64,000 bases of DNA, taken from NCBI GenBank assembly GCA_037157565.1, contig JAZHRO010000062.1:4588001-4652000 (forward strand), written 5' to 3'. Shown one piece after another: positions 10,984-23,473 of the stretch. Both the position numbers and the translations under genes were made by a program. The DNA comes from Thalassia testudinum. Taxonomy: Eukaryota; Streptophyta; Magnoliopsida; Alismatales; Hydrocharitaceae. The notes below the pieces were generated by a model, which searched no databases, had not been told where the DNA came from, and was given only the letters and a program-made list of their open reading frames with translations. Numbering within the stretch: position 1 is the first letter of the stretch; each line of letters begins with the position of its first letter.

Positions 10984-12380
10984 TGACGCGCGAGAGACGT
11001 GTTTGTTTAAAAGGATCATTATAGTTCGTGTTCGCAACGTCAGTTTTAAAAGAAGAAACGGACGTTAGTCAGAGTGTCGATCATAGGGAGGCGTAAAAAT
11101 TGGATTTTCTTTGTCACTTTATGTCACGAAGATAACGAGTTTTGCTTGTAAGAAGACATGGTAGAAAACGAGTGAGAGAGAGAAAGAGAGAGAGAGGTAG
11201 GGTTAGAGTCTTTTAAATCATAACCATTGCTCAAAGTAACTTCAACACTATATTAAACATGAAATTTAGGTTTTACAAATACAATACTAGCTAAATGCTT
11301 GAATAAAATGGAATTAAAGCTAGATTAAAGGGAAAGAAAGAGAGAGAGAGGGGAGACGGCGAGGCGACCATAGTGGTGGAGAGAGGCTCCGTCGGCGGCT
11401 CGTCGTCTCCGTTGACTATAAGAGGGGCTAAAGGAGGATAGGAGGGTGTTACAACACTTGCAAGATGAATTGAATGCCTTACATGGGTGGTTGGGAGGGG
11501 TTTATATAGGAAGAAGAGGTTTCTATTTTAAGTATGGGCTTTAGCGACGTTCGGGACGTCGCTAAACCCATGCTAAAAGCGTCGGTGAAGCCTCCTTCCC
11601 AGCGGTCCTTTTCACGCGCCCGCGCTTCTTCACGTGCGATCCGTGCGCGCGTGCTGCGGGCCATCCGATCGCAGATCAGACGACTGACATCTTGCGAAGG
11701 GTGCGCTTGGATCGCGATTCAAGCACGCGAGTGCGGGCATCGTCGACTAGTGTAGGCGCGTGCATGGAAGATTGACATCTGCGGGAGCGCTGCGTAGCGC
11801 TATCGAAGCCGCTCGAAAGCAATCGGGTGGCTGAATTTGAGTGGGCAACGAAATCGCCTGATGAGGCACGGTGGGCGATTTGAACTCGCGATCGCTTCGT
11901 ACGGGGATGCGGGCGCGATTGTTGCGCTGCGGGCGCGGATGGTAGTGCTTTTTCGCCATTCGTCAGCCGTTCGATGATGATTGGATGGCTGCGATTAGAT
12001 CTTTGCGATGGGCTACGTCGTGCAGCGGGCAGGGACGCTCCTGATGCTGCCACGTGGCCACCTTGCGACCGTTGATCATCAGATCAACGATTAGAATTTC
12101 TTAGGTCACTTATGAGAGCTCTGGATGTCGAATTTGGCCGATTTTGAGTCTGTTGGATTCCGTTTGTCGCTCTGGATCCATCCGTGCAGTCCGATTGCTT
12201 ATCTGAGGCCTGTTTTGAAATGAACTTATAGAAATGGCCATCAATATTGTTTAATAAGCAATCTCAATATGCCATGCATGTCATTCTCCCGTGCCCGTTT
12301 ATGATGTGTTATTTGTGCACATTACCCGTAAGGCTGACCCCCTTTTGGCAGAATTATCCTTCTAAGATGTAGTGTTATCA
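10984..12380 (-). repeat. 5' LTR of D
   Basis: On the - strand it starts TGATAACACT at 12380 and ends CGCGCGTCA at 10984, three bases before the primer site. It aligns with the E1 LTR end to end, including the GACGTC hairpin (11531-11574), TATA box (11502-11509), GA/CT-rich tract (11169-11196) and CCTCCC...TCGAC motif (11068-11092). Confidence 0.9.
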
Positions 12381-12407
12381 CCTTGCAACCCATCCTAGCT
12401 GCATAAA

Positions 12408-13260
12408 ATTTTGACATATGGGGAATGTACATCCTTGTTGCCGTTGATTATGTCTCAAAATGGATTGAGGCTATTCCCGCCAGCCGTGCTGATCATGTCG
12501 TTGACACTAAATTCGTCAAGGACTACATCTTTGCATGCTTTGGGATCCCTTGAGCCATCATTTCGAATGGAGGAAGTCATGTCACTCATTTGTCTTTTCG
12601 GACACTTTTGAGGAAATGCGGAGTCCACCACCGTATCACTTCTCTGTATCCACCTAAAATGAATGGCCAAGCAGAGGTGTAGAACTGGTAGATCAAGCAA
12701 ATCCTCCAAAAAATAGTTCAGTTTGACCATAAGGATCGGTCTGACAAGCTGATTGACTTATGGGAGTATCGGATTGCCTTCAAGGCTCCCCTTGGTACGT
12801 CTCCGCATAGGATTATTTTTGGGAAGCCTTGTCACTTGCCTGTGGAGTTGGAGCATCGTGCTTATTGTGCAGTTCAATAATGTAACCTCAACCCAGACCT
12901 GTGTGGTCGAGAAAGGAAACTCCAACTCCAGGAATTAGAAGAGCTGTGTCGTGAAGCTAAGGACTCTGCCTTGACCTTTAAACAACGAACCAAGGCCTTT
13001 CATGACAGTCGCATTAGGTAGAAGGAGTTTGAGCCATCACAGCATGTTTGGCTTTATAACACCCGGCTCAAGTTCTTTCATGGAAAATGAAGTCCAAATG
13101 GACTGGTCCTTTCCTGGTCTCGAGACCTTTTCCCAACGATGTTATCGAAATTGAAGATCCCAAATCTAGGCATAAATTTATGGTTAATGGGTAGCGGTTG
13201 AAACCATATCCCACTCATGAGCCTGCCCCCATTGGTGAAACAGTTGCCCTGCTGGAAGGT
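12408..13260 (+). pseudogene. integrase fragment of F
   Basis: Matches E1 integrase over the core and C-terminal domains: [44 protein letters not shown] and FEPSQHVWLYNTRLKFF. The stretch that should hold the first catalytic Asp is deleted (FDIWG joins directly to MYILVAV). The second Asp is Asn (ISNGG, about 12566). The third, Glu in NGQAEV, is kept. Several stops and frame changes break the frame. The RT and protease expected upstream are not in the window. Confidence 0.87.
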
Positions 13261-14535
13261 AACTAGCCTATGTCTCATTCTGAGTCTAGCTGGGGACGTT
13301 AAATTCAACGCTCATTGGGAAGCACCCTAACACCCCTTTCACTCTCACTCCACATCTCATTTCATTTCATTCCACTTCACTTCACTTCGCACTTCTCCAC
13401 CCACCATCCACCCTACTTTATACCTTGTACTCACCTTTGCACTAAGACCCTTTAACCTTGTCTAACCCTTTTGCATGCATATGAGGGCATAGCATGATTT
13501 AGCATGGGGGGTAGATAGGCATCCATAGGACCTAGGTATTATATGGGTATTATGCAGATTCTTGTCCATTATACATATCCATCGATAGTATATATAGATA
13601 GCCTTATTGGAAAATCCAAAAAAATTGAAAAATCTTGAAAAGTTCCAAAAAAAAAATTATAAAACACAAAAAGTCCATAAAAATTGAAAATTAAAAAACT
13701 CAAAAAAAAAAAAGTATTTAGCTATGATCTGAAAGTTGAAGCAAAAACAAAATAAGTGTTTATGGACATTTAACCTTTGCTTTGAAGACTTTCCAGGTCG
13801 CAAAAGCTTGATTCGCTCAGGCTTTGGCTTAATACACTCGAGCATTGACAAGATTGACTAGGATCTCTCCTAACTTAGGACATATTTTTGCACCTGAGTC
13901 ACCAATATAGGATTCGTTGGTTTGCTTCTACTTGGGAGTCTAAGTAACATTGGTTTATACTACATAGAGTCAGGAAAGGCCAAATGAATGTAAGATCCAA
14001 CCCTAGTGTTCATTAGGACAGGTGTAGACCTTACCTGTGCGTGCAAGAAGACTTTTTATCCCAGTGTTTAGTCTTGTATTTAGAAGAAACTCTTTCCACC
14101 AAAGTACTCACCCACCAAATAAGTGTGCTCTATCAAATAATGTTGTAAGAGACATACTGACATTTGTTTAAAAAGTTAAAAAAAAAATAGAGAGAGAAAA
14201 AAAGGAAAAAGTGAAAAAAAAAGAAAAAAAGACATTCTTTTGAATAAGTTGATATGTTTTCCATATTCTTATAAATTCTTCCATCAAAAAGTTTTTCAAG
14301 GGGCATTACAAATACTCTGTTTCCACCAAATATTCTTTAAGCCACAACGTAATAAGAGTTAGGTTAAGTCTTGATGTACACACATCTAATTGGCCTAAAA
14401 TGCCTATTTATGCAGGTTCCTAAGTCTATAATTGCATTCAGCATTATAAATATTACATAGCATGCATCATTTTGCACTTAGACTAGTTTGTACAAAATAT
14501 AGGTTCATTTACCCTTTTTGTGGCTAGGAAACAGG
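13261..14535 (+). other. F 3' non-coding region, first part
   Basis: No gene seen. It starts with GACGTTAAATTC...TTGGGAAGCACCC (about 13295-13326), the counterpart of E1's post-integrase block, and TAGCATGGGGGGTAG (13500-13514), the internal polypurine tract. A-rich runs lie at 13610-13715 and 14177-14230. It continues after the solo LTR at 16195-16647 and ends in GATAGGCACAGGGG just before the F LTR. Confidence 0.65.
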
Positions 14536-14536
14536 G

Positions 14537-16191
14537 TGATATCATTTAGGGGCCTCGGATTGAAGATCCAACCGTACGAATCTGATCAGGGCAATGATTA
14601 GAGTCCAACGGCTCCGAGATCTCCCCTACCAAGCCTCCGTAGCATCAGATGTAGTCTGAGGAAAATCAGAAACCAAGGGGCAAGGTGGTGAAAATACGAA
14701 CTTCAGACGACAAATCCAATCACACGGATGAGTTCGGATCGATAATCGCAGCCCAATAGCACGAAAATCTATTCAATCCAACAATTGTGGCACCACCTAT
14801 GAGCAATAGAAGATGAACGGCCATAATGGCACCACGTAGCATCATCACAACCGCCCAACACCGCCAGCAGCACCTCATCTTCACCGCACGATCAATCCCA
14901 ACCATTGGATCATGATCCAACGACTAAGATTCAAGCGAATCCCATACTTCACAAACCTCTGAAGGCAAAAGGCACGCTTGATCTCGATCGTTAGATCATG
15001 ATCCAACGGTCGAGAGAAATTGCGCCTAAAATCAAAAAATGTGACAAAGAACGACCTCAGCGCAGCGGGCGAGAGCTCTTTCGCAAAGAGAGTGGCGTGG
15101 GTTGGAATTGCAGCGAGCGGACTTAATCCGCGAAAGGAGGTGTGGATGAAATTGGGTCGTCAAATGCGCGATGGACGGTTGATACATGAGTAATGTGGCG
15201 CACTCTTGTGCACTGAATGGGCGCGAGAGCTAGACGGCCGTGATGACTCGCCATCAGACGCGCCATCGTACGCGGGTGCTGCGAGTGCGTTGAAGGAGAA
15301 GAGGTGTGCAGCTTTTAAGCCATCCAATAGCTTGATTGGACAACTAATGTTGATCCAATGCCTCAATGGTTGAAGTTGGATGGGCATCGACATGGCCACA
15401 CAACATGCATTTAATCTCCATTGCACGGCGAAGGTTGAGGCGTGGCTACAGCGTCATGCGCCTACAGTGATGCCCATAAATGTCACTAAAGGACCTATAT
15501 TAAATTCTAAGCTTGAAAAAAGACTTTTATGCTCCCATTCCTAGAACTATAAATAGCCTACCCCTACCACACATTTCATCATCCATTCTCTTCTCCTCTC
15601 ACCTCCTCCAAAGCTCTACAAGCTGGTCCCATACCTGGGATGCTCCACTAGAGCTAAAGTAAAATGATCTTTCCATCTTCTTACCTTCTTCATGAAGCAT
15701 CCCGTGGTTGTCTTCTCGCCACTATTCGGGAGGCAGGTCCCACTGCAATGTCGCCCTACTTCGTTCTCCGTCCTCCAGCTCTGTTCTCCTTCGTCCAGCG
15801 TCTCATCCCCATCGTCCGAGTGCTCTGTCAATGCGGCTAGTCCTCCAAGCAGCTGTCGAGGAGGATTTTGTCATCCTTATCTTTTTATTGCTTTCTAGTA
15901 TAAATTTACAGCTTTCTGGTTGTAGCAAGTAGATGTAATGGACATATGATTATGAAATATTGATTCTCTCTCTATTTTTCTCTTTCATTGTATTATACTA
16001 TCTCTCTCTTCTATTATTTATTCTTTAAGTATTTTAACTTGCGTAGATTAATTTCAACCAGCTACTCTACTTTGTGGCAATAATTCTAAACGTGATTTTT
16101 AATCAAATATTCGCCTCCCTGTATTCGACTCGGGACTCACTAGAGTTTCGGTTATAAATTCTATTTGATGGTGGATTTTTACGCAACTACA
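14537..16191 (+). repeat. solo LTR inserted in F
   Basis: Starts TGATATCATT and ends CAACTACA. It carries a TATAAATA box at 15548-15555 and the CCTCCCTGTATTCGACTC motif near the end (16113 on), both usual for Athila-type LTRs. No coding region or primer site adjoins it. ACAGG occurs on both sides (14531-14535 and 16195-16199), a plausible 5-bp target duplication although one to three bases lie between it and the TG/CA ends. Short open frames inside (15692-15932) are not genes. Confidence 0.65.
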
Positions 16192-16647
16192 ATGACAGGT
16201 TTCTAATTCAATCTTTTAGCATACAAAATCTTGCTCATCAAGTCTTTACTCATTTTTTGAGAGTCAATTCGAAGACATGAGCTGAAGCTAGGACCAACCT
16301 AAACTTAAAAAGACATGAAACCCCAGACTTGAGTCTTAATGTTTATCTGGTTAGTCTTAATTATTTACCAAGCACAATCATAACCTCTTAGCTTTTGAGC
16401 TTGGCAAAACCCTGAAATCATACTTAAGGTTTAAATATCAAGCATCCTTATTAGTCGAGAGATGGTCTATGTTACGTAAGACTTAAGTTCTGGTAGTTTT
16501 CTTTGCAATTGGTTATCACAATGTCCAACTGATAAACACAGTAATATTGCTTCAGAAAAATCTTCAACTTCAGATCATTTCTAAACACTACTATCTTACT
16601 TGTAAATAAGTGTTTTGCTAGGGATTGGCAAAAGATAGGCACAGGGG

Positions 16648-17744
16648 TGTGATTACGTAGCAATTCACACCACTAATTAATCCATCTTAGGCTATTTCCT
16701 AACTTTACGTGTTAAGATTAGGTAGATATTCATGCATTTTTTAAATATGCACATGCATGCATTTTATGGAGAGGAAGATAGAGAGAGATTGAGCATTAAT
16801 CCCACTTCATTTCCATCACATTTCTACCTAACACAACACCACATACACCACCTTCAATAATTTCCTAGCAACCTAAGTGTCTAACCATAAAACACACAAA
16901 TATCCTAAAATATACTTGGCTTGCTCCCCACACCCTCCATCCCATCCCTACCTGTATAACAGTACCCAACCCCCCATGCGAGGACGTTAGCACCCACCTC
17001 CACCATCAGCACCACACCCACAGTAGCGTTCACACACACACTCTCTCGCAGTCGCACCTCCATCCTCCAGTTGACCACACCACTCTCCCCCTCTCCTCTC
17101 TCCCTCTCTTCCTCTCCCAGACACTGCAGCCTCTCACGAGTTGAGAGGTTACACTGTGTGAAAGGGAGAAGCTCACCATGGTCGCAACCACCACAGTGAA
17201 TTCCACCACTATCCAGCTCTTTCGTGAGCAAGTGGACGTGGTGGCTTCACGTTTGCTATTTTTATTTATTTTATTTTTCAGGCATTAGCGTAGTAGCAGG
17301 AGCTCTATTTTTCATGTTCCTCTATTTTGCCACAGTGCAAGTATTGCACTTCATTTTTCCCTTGATCACCGAGTTCGTTCTCACTTACTCTGTGGCAAAA
17401 AAAAATCGGTCACCCACACACCCACCCTCAAGTTCTCTCTCATCTTACACCGACTGGTGCGATCTTTGATCGGAAAGCTTCTCACTTTCCCAGTTTCACA
17501 CTCACGCATACACACTCTCAAGCACTCCCACGTTCTCTCTCTTTCCCACTCTCTCCGGTCACTCCCTCTCACTCCTCACTCTGACACACTCATGCTTTGC
17601 CACTCACCATCACATACACACACTTATACACAGCATACTCACATATATTCACACATACATATATACATATATATCCCTCACGCATACACATAAGCACATG
17701 TACTCGCACACACATACACATTCACATATACATACATATACATA

Positions 17745-17791
<47 letters not shown>

Positions 17792-18578
17792 TCCTCCCAC
17801 ACATACACCTATATGTACCCCCATTCACCATCCCATGCACTTATCCATTTACTGCACACTTTATCACGCATGTGTACGCACTAGTTACATACATATTCGA
17901 GATTATCCATGTAAATCAAAGCATTTCACACACACTCCCACACGTCCGCTCCACACAACGCACAACGCATTGTTAGTGTCAATCCCATCTCCTTAGACGG
18001 TGGTCAAACTAATCTGCGCTACATCCATGAATCTTTGATTCAATATTCCCCCTATTATGTATTATATAGTTATATATATACTATATATCTATATCTTATA
18101 TATATACATACATACAAATAAGCTACGTATTTCCATTCATTTGCTTTTCGCATTTTCAATTTCGCATTTCTTTTATTTATTTTATATTCTCTTTTATTTT
18201 GTTGATAAAGAAAAGACAAAAAAAAATCTAAAATAGAAAAGATAACTCTTAACCTGCAAGTACACGATCCCGCATGTGGCATGACTATTTCTGACTTGAT
18301 TTTTATCATGTAGCCAAGGACCTAAAGTATCCAAAAAATCTAAAACAAAAAAAAAACCAAAAACATAATAAGCCAAAGGAATTGATGAGATTTTAGGAAT
18401 TGCATAGAAACTGACTAATCCAAAATCGCCTCCCTGTGTTTGACCTGGGGCCTAAAAGTAACTATCTTAAAATGTAATTTAGTTTAGGTTAATAAATTTC
18501 GATAAAATGGTGTAGATTCTCCTGTAGGTAATCACTCCCACTATAGACATTTCAACGCTAATTCCAACTAATTGAATA
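16648..18578 (+). repeat. 3' LTR of F
   Basis: Begins TGTGATTACG directly after a polypurine tract (AAAAGATAGGCACAGGGG) and ends near 18578, where CA seems mutated to TA. It is homologous to the solo LTR at 43192-45439: both share the start, a CCACCACAGTG...CCAGCTCTT block (17190-17220 against 43685-43720), a TA-rich microsatellite and the end block CATTTCAACG. The CCTCCCTGTGTTTGACC motif is at 18429 on. Confidence 0.78.
17585..17810. repeat. CACA/TATA microsatellite inside F LTR
   Basis: A run of CACATA-like and then pure TA repeats (about 17749-17791). It produces spurious His/Thr/Tyr/Ile-rich open frames on both strands, which are not genes. The homologous LTR at 43192 has a longer, diverged TA-rich stretch in the same place. 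Confidence 0.9.
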
Positions 18579-19334
18579 ACCCTACTCGCATTTCGTCACC
18601 CGCTCTTTGCGTATTTGCCTTATTTGGTGGCTCTCAAAAATTCACAAAAGAATTTGTATGTAGGAACCAAGAGTGAAAACTATGCCTAACTCCAAGTATC
18701 ATTATCCAATTACCCATAAACTAAGATTTCTTGTACTAGACTTAGAACACCAGTAGACTCTCTACTCTCACCTCGCAATTTGATTGACTTCCTAATTACT
18801 GTCCAAGGGTTCAAGAAAAGAAGTAATGCTTCTTCTTGACAAATTAAAGATGTCTATCGATCTTTACAGTAGATCCATTGCAAATTCTACGTGCAAGTGT
18901 ATAATTGTACTGAATTCTAAAGTTAAGAATAAATCCCTAATAAAACCTTCTTGATAAAAATACTTTATGCATGAATGCAATATGTATAAATGTTATATAT
19001 ATATATATATAAGTTTTGACATAAAAATAAGACATGCAATGTCCAGCCCCCATGACTATTCATTACAATGTCCTCATTGAAACATATGCAGAAAAATCAA
19101 AATGTAATAAGCGAGAGAAAGGGATATCACTTGATGGAGCTTGTTAATCCAAGTCAGCTTTGACAAAAAAATACCTGTATAGAATACTGGGTTGCCTCCC
19201 AACTAATGCTAAGTTTAACGTCATTTGTCAAACCTAAACCCAAAAAGAAATATACACTTCAATATTGTAGGTCAAGAGGAGTAATAATTGATGCTGAGAG
19301 ATTTAGGATTAATATGAAGATATGATCATGCAAT

Positions 19335-20600
19335 CTAAGAATCAATTATCCACAAATGTAGACCAACTGGTGATGTAGCCACACTCCAAAGTGTTTCTGC
19401 TCTGAGATACAAACTGGAGAGAGAAAGTTGGTCATGGCAAACACAAGGTTCATGGTGTTGGCCCTGCTCAATGATCCAATTCCAAAGTTCAAGAAGAGGT
19501 GGTGGAGGATCTGGACTGAGATCATGATTAAAATTTAAACCTAGTTCTAAATTAGAATAATAAGGATCCTCGTAATGGTGATTGATGTTAAAAATTATGA
19601 ATTCTCCATGCTCCGAGTCATACGAGGATAAAGGTAGAGTTGTGTTGAATTCCTCAAAATACTCATCAAAAATTACCTCTTCCTCATCAAAAATCATTTC
19701 TTCCTTAGAATCAAGCCATCCATTTGAACTAGTTAGATTATAATTTCTTCCCCAATGTATCATGACTTGAGCTCCTTTTTCTAAGGTTGTATCTTCCTTT
19801 TCCTCATAAATTAAATCATGGTTCATGTCCTTTGGTTGTCCAATTTCTCGAACCTCCTCAAAATCCAACAATTCTTGAATTTCAAGGTGGATATACTGAG
19901 GATTCTTTATATCATCAACTAATTCATCATAACATACTCCCAATAGTTCCTTGATCTCACAAATGTCTTTTTCATAGGAGGATATATCAATTTGATTATC
20001 TATGGGAGACGGAAAATCATAATCATCCTCAAGTAATTTGTTCTCCACATCACATCCTTGCCTCTCATATTGATCTTGAGACTTAGAAGAATTTAGATTG
20101 TCCTTAGTGTGAATTGCAAAAACCTCCTTAATTGCTCCCACAGCCTCAATAGAACCACAACTCAATTTATTCTTTTGGGAAGCCTTAAAGATATTTAGTT
20201 GACAAGTTTTCCTTTCAGAGGTGATTTGTATATTCCCTGTCTCACAGTTGATCAGAGCCTTAGTTGTGGCCAAGAAAGGTCTTCCTAAGATTATCGAGGT
20301 GTGTTTCAAGTTTTCTGATGCCTCCATATCTAAAACTAAAAAGTCCACAGGATAGTCAGAATCCCTCACTTTAATAATCACATTTTGTAAGAGTCCCTTT
20401 AGAATCTTGGTTGACCTATCAGCAAGCTGAAGGGTAACATCAGTGTGTTACAAGGGACCTAAATCTAACTCTTCATATAATTCTGTGGGGATTAAATTGA
20501 TGGAGGCACCAAGGTCAAGTAAGGCTCACTCCAAGATAAAACCATCTATCTCACATGAAATTAAATGGGTCTTCAGATCTTTCTTTTAATGAGGGAGCTT
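19335..20600 (-). pseudogene. B aspartic protease with long acidic C-terminal extension
   Basis: The protease motif ALLDLGASINL has its catalytic Asp codon at 20514-20516; ILGRPFLATTKALINCE follows. A TGA sits just before the motif (Arg expected), so only the stretch from 20381 to 19335 (348 codons) is open. After the protease come about 250 residues rich in Asp and Glu (IDNQIDISSYEKDICEIKE; NGWLDSKEEMIFDEEEV) ending at a stop. An acidic tail of the same wording follows the protease in C. E1 has RT in this place. The function of the tail is unknown; its openness in an otherwise damaged element is notable. Confidence 0.8.
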
Positions 20601-21554
20601 ATTTAAGATGATGGCACTAGCTTGTTAAGAAATTACGATCCTTTTTGATGATTTGGCCTAGCATTTGGTGTGCACATTTCCTTAAGGAATTTTGCACGGG
20701 TTGGGATGTTCTTAATAGCTTCAAGAAGTGGTATATTCACTTGGACTTACTTTAAAATATCAAACCACTGCTTAGATTGATCGGTTTTCTTTTCACTTGA
20801 TTTGTTCAAGGCTTCAGGAAAGGGTGCTTGAGAGAAATCATGAGTGTTCAAGTCCTGAGCCTTGTCTTGGTCTCCCAAGTCATATCTGGGCTCATCAAGA
20901 TCTTGGTAAGATTTGGATGTAGAAGAATAAGGATCTTGGATTTGTTTCCCACTTCTAAAGGTGACAGCACAAGCATAAGCATTAGGGTTAGAAAGGAGAG
21001 GTGTGTTTTGCAAAATGGGTTGAGCCTGGGTCGGGTTAGGGTTAACAAAGCCAGGTGGGTGCTGGGGAGCAGGTTGAACTATATGTGTCTGTTGCTCCCG
21101 TGTGTTGTTTTGGTTAACCTTATTAAAGTTGCTAGGGTTGGGGACGAGTAGGGATGGTAGCATCCCGTGTTGTCTAGCATCAACTAATTGGTCTAATCAT
21201 CTCGTCAATTATGTCCTCAATTGATTCATTTTTCTTTAAGTCTCAAATTCATTTCCCGCATTTCCTTGAGGACTAAACTCAGATCACATGGGTGGGTTTC
21301 CTGAGTAGGCTGAGGTTGGTAAGTTCATGGTTGTGTGTACCTACTAGGTTACCCATAATTATTCTGCCTAGTCAAGTTAAGACCCTGGGCAAGTTTCTGA
21401 CTTGACCAAGCAAAATTACGATGGTTCCATCATCTAGGGTTGTAAGTGTTCGAATAGGGATCATTTGTAGTGTATCTCTGGAGTGCATTAACATCCTTAG
21501 GATAATTAGGCATCGGGATGCCAAAATTTGAATTTGCGGGCATCAAGGTCCCTC
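20601..21554 (-). pseudogene. gag: B gag, C-terminal part
   Basis: Continues B gag on the far side of element A. The open stretch 21163-20747 has a Pro/Asn/Gln-rich region (HIVQPAPQHPPGF) and AVTFRSGKQIQDP, matching E1 gag near 2030-2160 and C at about 53134. Several stops break it, mostly TAA or TAG where Gln is expected. It links to the protease frame. Confidence 0.8.
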
Positions 21555-21559
21555 ATTGG

Positions 21560-22123
21560 TGATGAGCCCATATTTGTGGGCTAATTAGTTATTTAAACGC
21601 TTAGACATTATATTAATATTGACATATAAATAGCATACAATAAGAAATAAATAGATTAGTCTAATTATTCACTTATTTGCATATTTCATGCATTGCATTC
21701 ATATCTAAATACATTTACAATTCATCTAGAATAGCATGCATTAGAAAAGTTAATCTTTTAGGTTGCATTACATGCATTATTTTATTTCACATTTCTTTTA
21801 AGGGCTTATAAATAAATAACCCTCATTTAATTTCTTATTACATCTTCATGCAGCAGCAATCGCTCCTCTTCGACAAGACATTCATGGCTAGATTGGGCAA
21901 TGAAGGTGACAGTGAAGAGGAGCGAAGGATGTGGATCTGAACGTTCCTCCTCTATTTATTTCTCTTCTCCTGAAGCATTAAGAGAGGAGAGGAAGCCACG
22001 AAGCTTTAAGAGGAGGTGGTTTATTTTAATTATTTTGTTAAGAAATTTTCCACCACTTTGATACGAAAACGACACATCATTTTCTGTGCGAAACAACAAT
22101 GAAAGTGAAAACCATCTTTTCAA
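21560..22123 (+). repeat. 5' LTR of A, internally deleted
   Basis: TG...CA ends with a 6-bp hairpin AGCCCA/TGGGCT at 21565-21582 and a TATAAATA box at about 21808-21815. It matches the 3' LTR at both ends but lacks about 1.07 kb, corresponding to 27183-28256. The missing part includes the GCCTCCTTGTGGACACGACC motif found near the end of the other LTRs. Confidence 0.88.
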
Positions 22124-22125
22124 AT

Positions 22126-22149
22126 GGCGCCGTTGCCGGGGAGGCAACG
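22126..22149 (+). other. primer-binding site of A (tRNA-Asp) with hairpin
   Basis: TGGCGCCGTTGCCGGGG, two bases after the LTR, is exactly complementary to the 3' end of plant tRNA-Asp including CCA. The best-preserved primer site of this type in the window. GTTGCC-GGGGA-GGCAAC forms a perfect 6-bp stem overlapping it (22133-22149). Confidence 0.92.
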
Positions 22150-23473
22150 GGCCTGTTAAACTCACATTTATTTAATTATTTGTTCACACTTGATTTTGTT
22201 GAGGCTATATACTCTTTGATATATTATTTTGATTTTGGTGCATGCACATCACTAGGGAGGATCGTTGCATCTGCCTCATCATCTACAACATTGGAGACCT
22301 TTGGCCACACAATGGGAGAAGAAGCGTCATAGCCATCACGCTCATGACTAAGGTGGACCCTGATTCCACTGAAGGAGAACATTTCGAGGGAGCTGTAATC
22401 ATCAACTCCTCCATTCTAAATAGATAGAACAGACAATATATTAGATTAGTTTTGAATTAGTTTAGACTTCTTTCATTCTTTTCATTTCAGTTTGAGACCC
22501 TTGTTCTAGGGTATAGTTGAGGGGTTTTATTCCCCAAACTTATTTCAGGCCCATTGTGGAGGGCATTTTTGCGGGAGTCTATTCCCATTTATTTAGATTT
22601 AAGTTTTTATTTTCTTTCGTGGATTGATTTTATTTTTCTTGTTTGTGCATAACTAGGTTAGATATAAAACATTAATAATAAACATCACAAACTACTTGCT
22701 AGAAGCTGCATGCCCTAGGACGACCATTTAGGTGTGTATAAGCAGCCTCTAGATTTATTTTGCATTTGTGTACATTTCAGTGAAGATTGCGGGAGGTAAG
22801 GTACGTTCTATTTTACTTTGCATCTATATATTGTTCACACATTTGTATCTAGATTTAAAGACAAGACCACCTAAATTATTTTGAAAGAATTAACAAGTGG
22901 TCACATTTTCTGAAAAAGGACTTTAACTAAAGGAGGAACATTAAAAACCAAGGACTTGAATTGAGAACTTGTGCGATTCAAAAAATTCAAATTCAAAATT
23001 TTACGATGTATGCACACATGAATGATTGTGCACCAAGGCATGCATTTAGACACTCTTAGGTTTTTTTAGCTGCTAGGTAAGAACCCTCCTACCGTTGGAT
23101 TTTGAAGTGTTCAAAACTCGAGATCAAAGGTTTTGTAACTCCAAGGAGGGGGATACCCTATCACGGATTTTTGAGGGTAGTTAAGAAGCACCGTGAGAGC
23201 ACAGCTTCAAAGGAAGGCTTAGGCTTACTTGCATCCCTCGATCTTTCGTCCTTGGAGTACTCTACCATTTGAACTTTAGGGAAGAGCACCTAAGTTCCAA
23301 CTAGGTCTTCTTAGGCATACCATAGGTCAACAAGTAGGCACGTAACTGTTTGGATAACTTGTTTTGTCACCTACAAAATGGAACTAAACTCAAGTGCCTA
23401 AATCTGTAAAGACCTAAAAAGTTATTTTGAATTGTGTTTGCTTGGGAAGAATCTGACTTGGGTGTGAATTAGA
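22150..23473 (+). other. A leader region
   Basis: Non-coding, about 1.3 kb. Only short unrelated open stretches are seen. It lies between primer site and ORF as the leaders of B, C and E1 do. Confidence 0.6.

Larger units (their letters stand above)
8798..12380 (-). mobile_element. D: Athila-like element, 5' part only
   Basis: Read on the - strand from 12380: LTR, primer-binding site, leader, gag, then it stops at 8798 where E1's LTR begins. Gag and leader align with E1, so it is the same or a sister family in opposite orientation. The missing pol and 3' LTR should lie left of E1 if E1 inserted into D. At the other end the D LTR directly abuts integrase sequence of F, implying that D inserted into F. 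Confidence 0.82.
12381..18578 (+). mobile_element. F: Athila-like element, 3' half
   Basis: Contains the last part of an integrase, a 3' non-coding region interrupted by a solo LTR, a polypurine tract and an LTR. The 5' part is missing where D's LTR begins at 12380. It ends at 18578, and what follows reads as the - strand 3' non-coding region of B. The simplest order of events is that F entered B, then D entered F. Confidence 0.72.

Noticed and set aside
17597..17976. His/Thr/Tyr/Ile-repeat proteins
   Set aside because: Translation of a CACATA/TA microsatellite.
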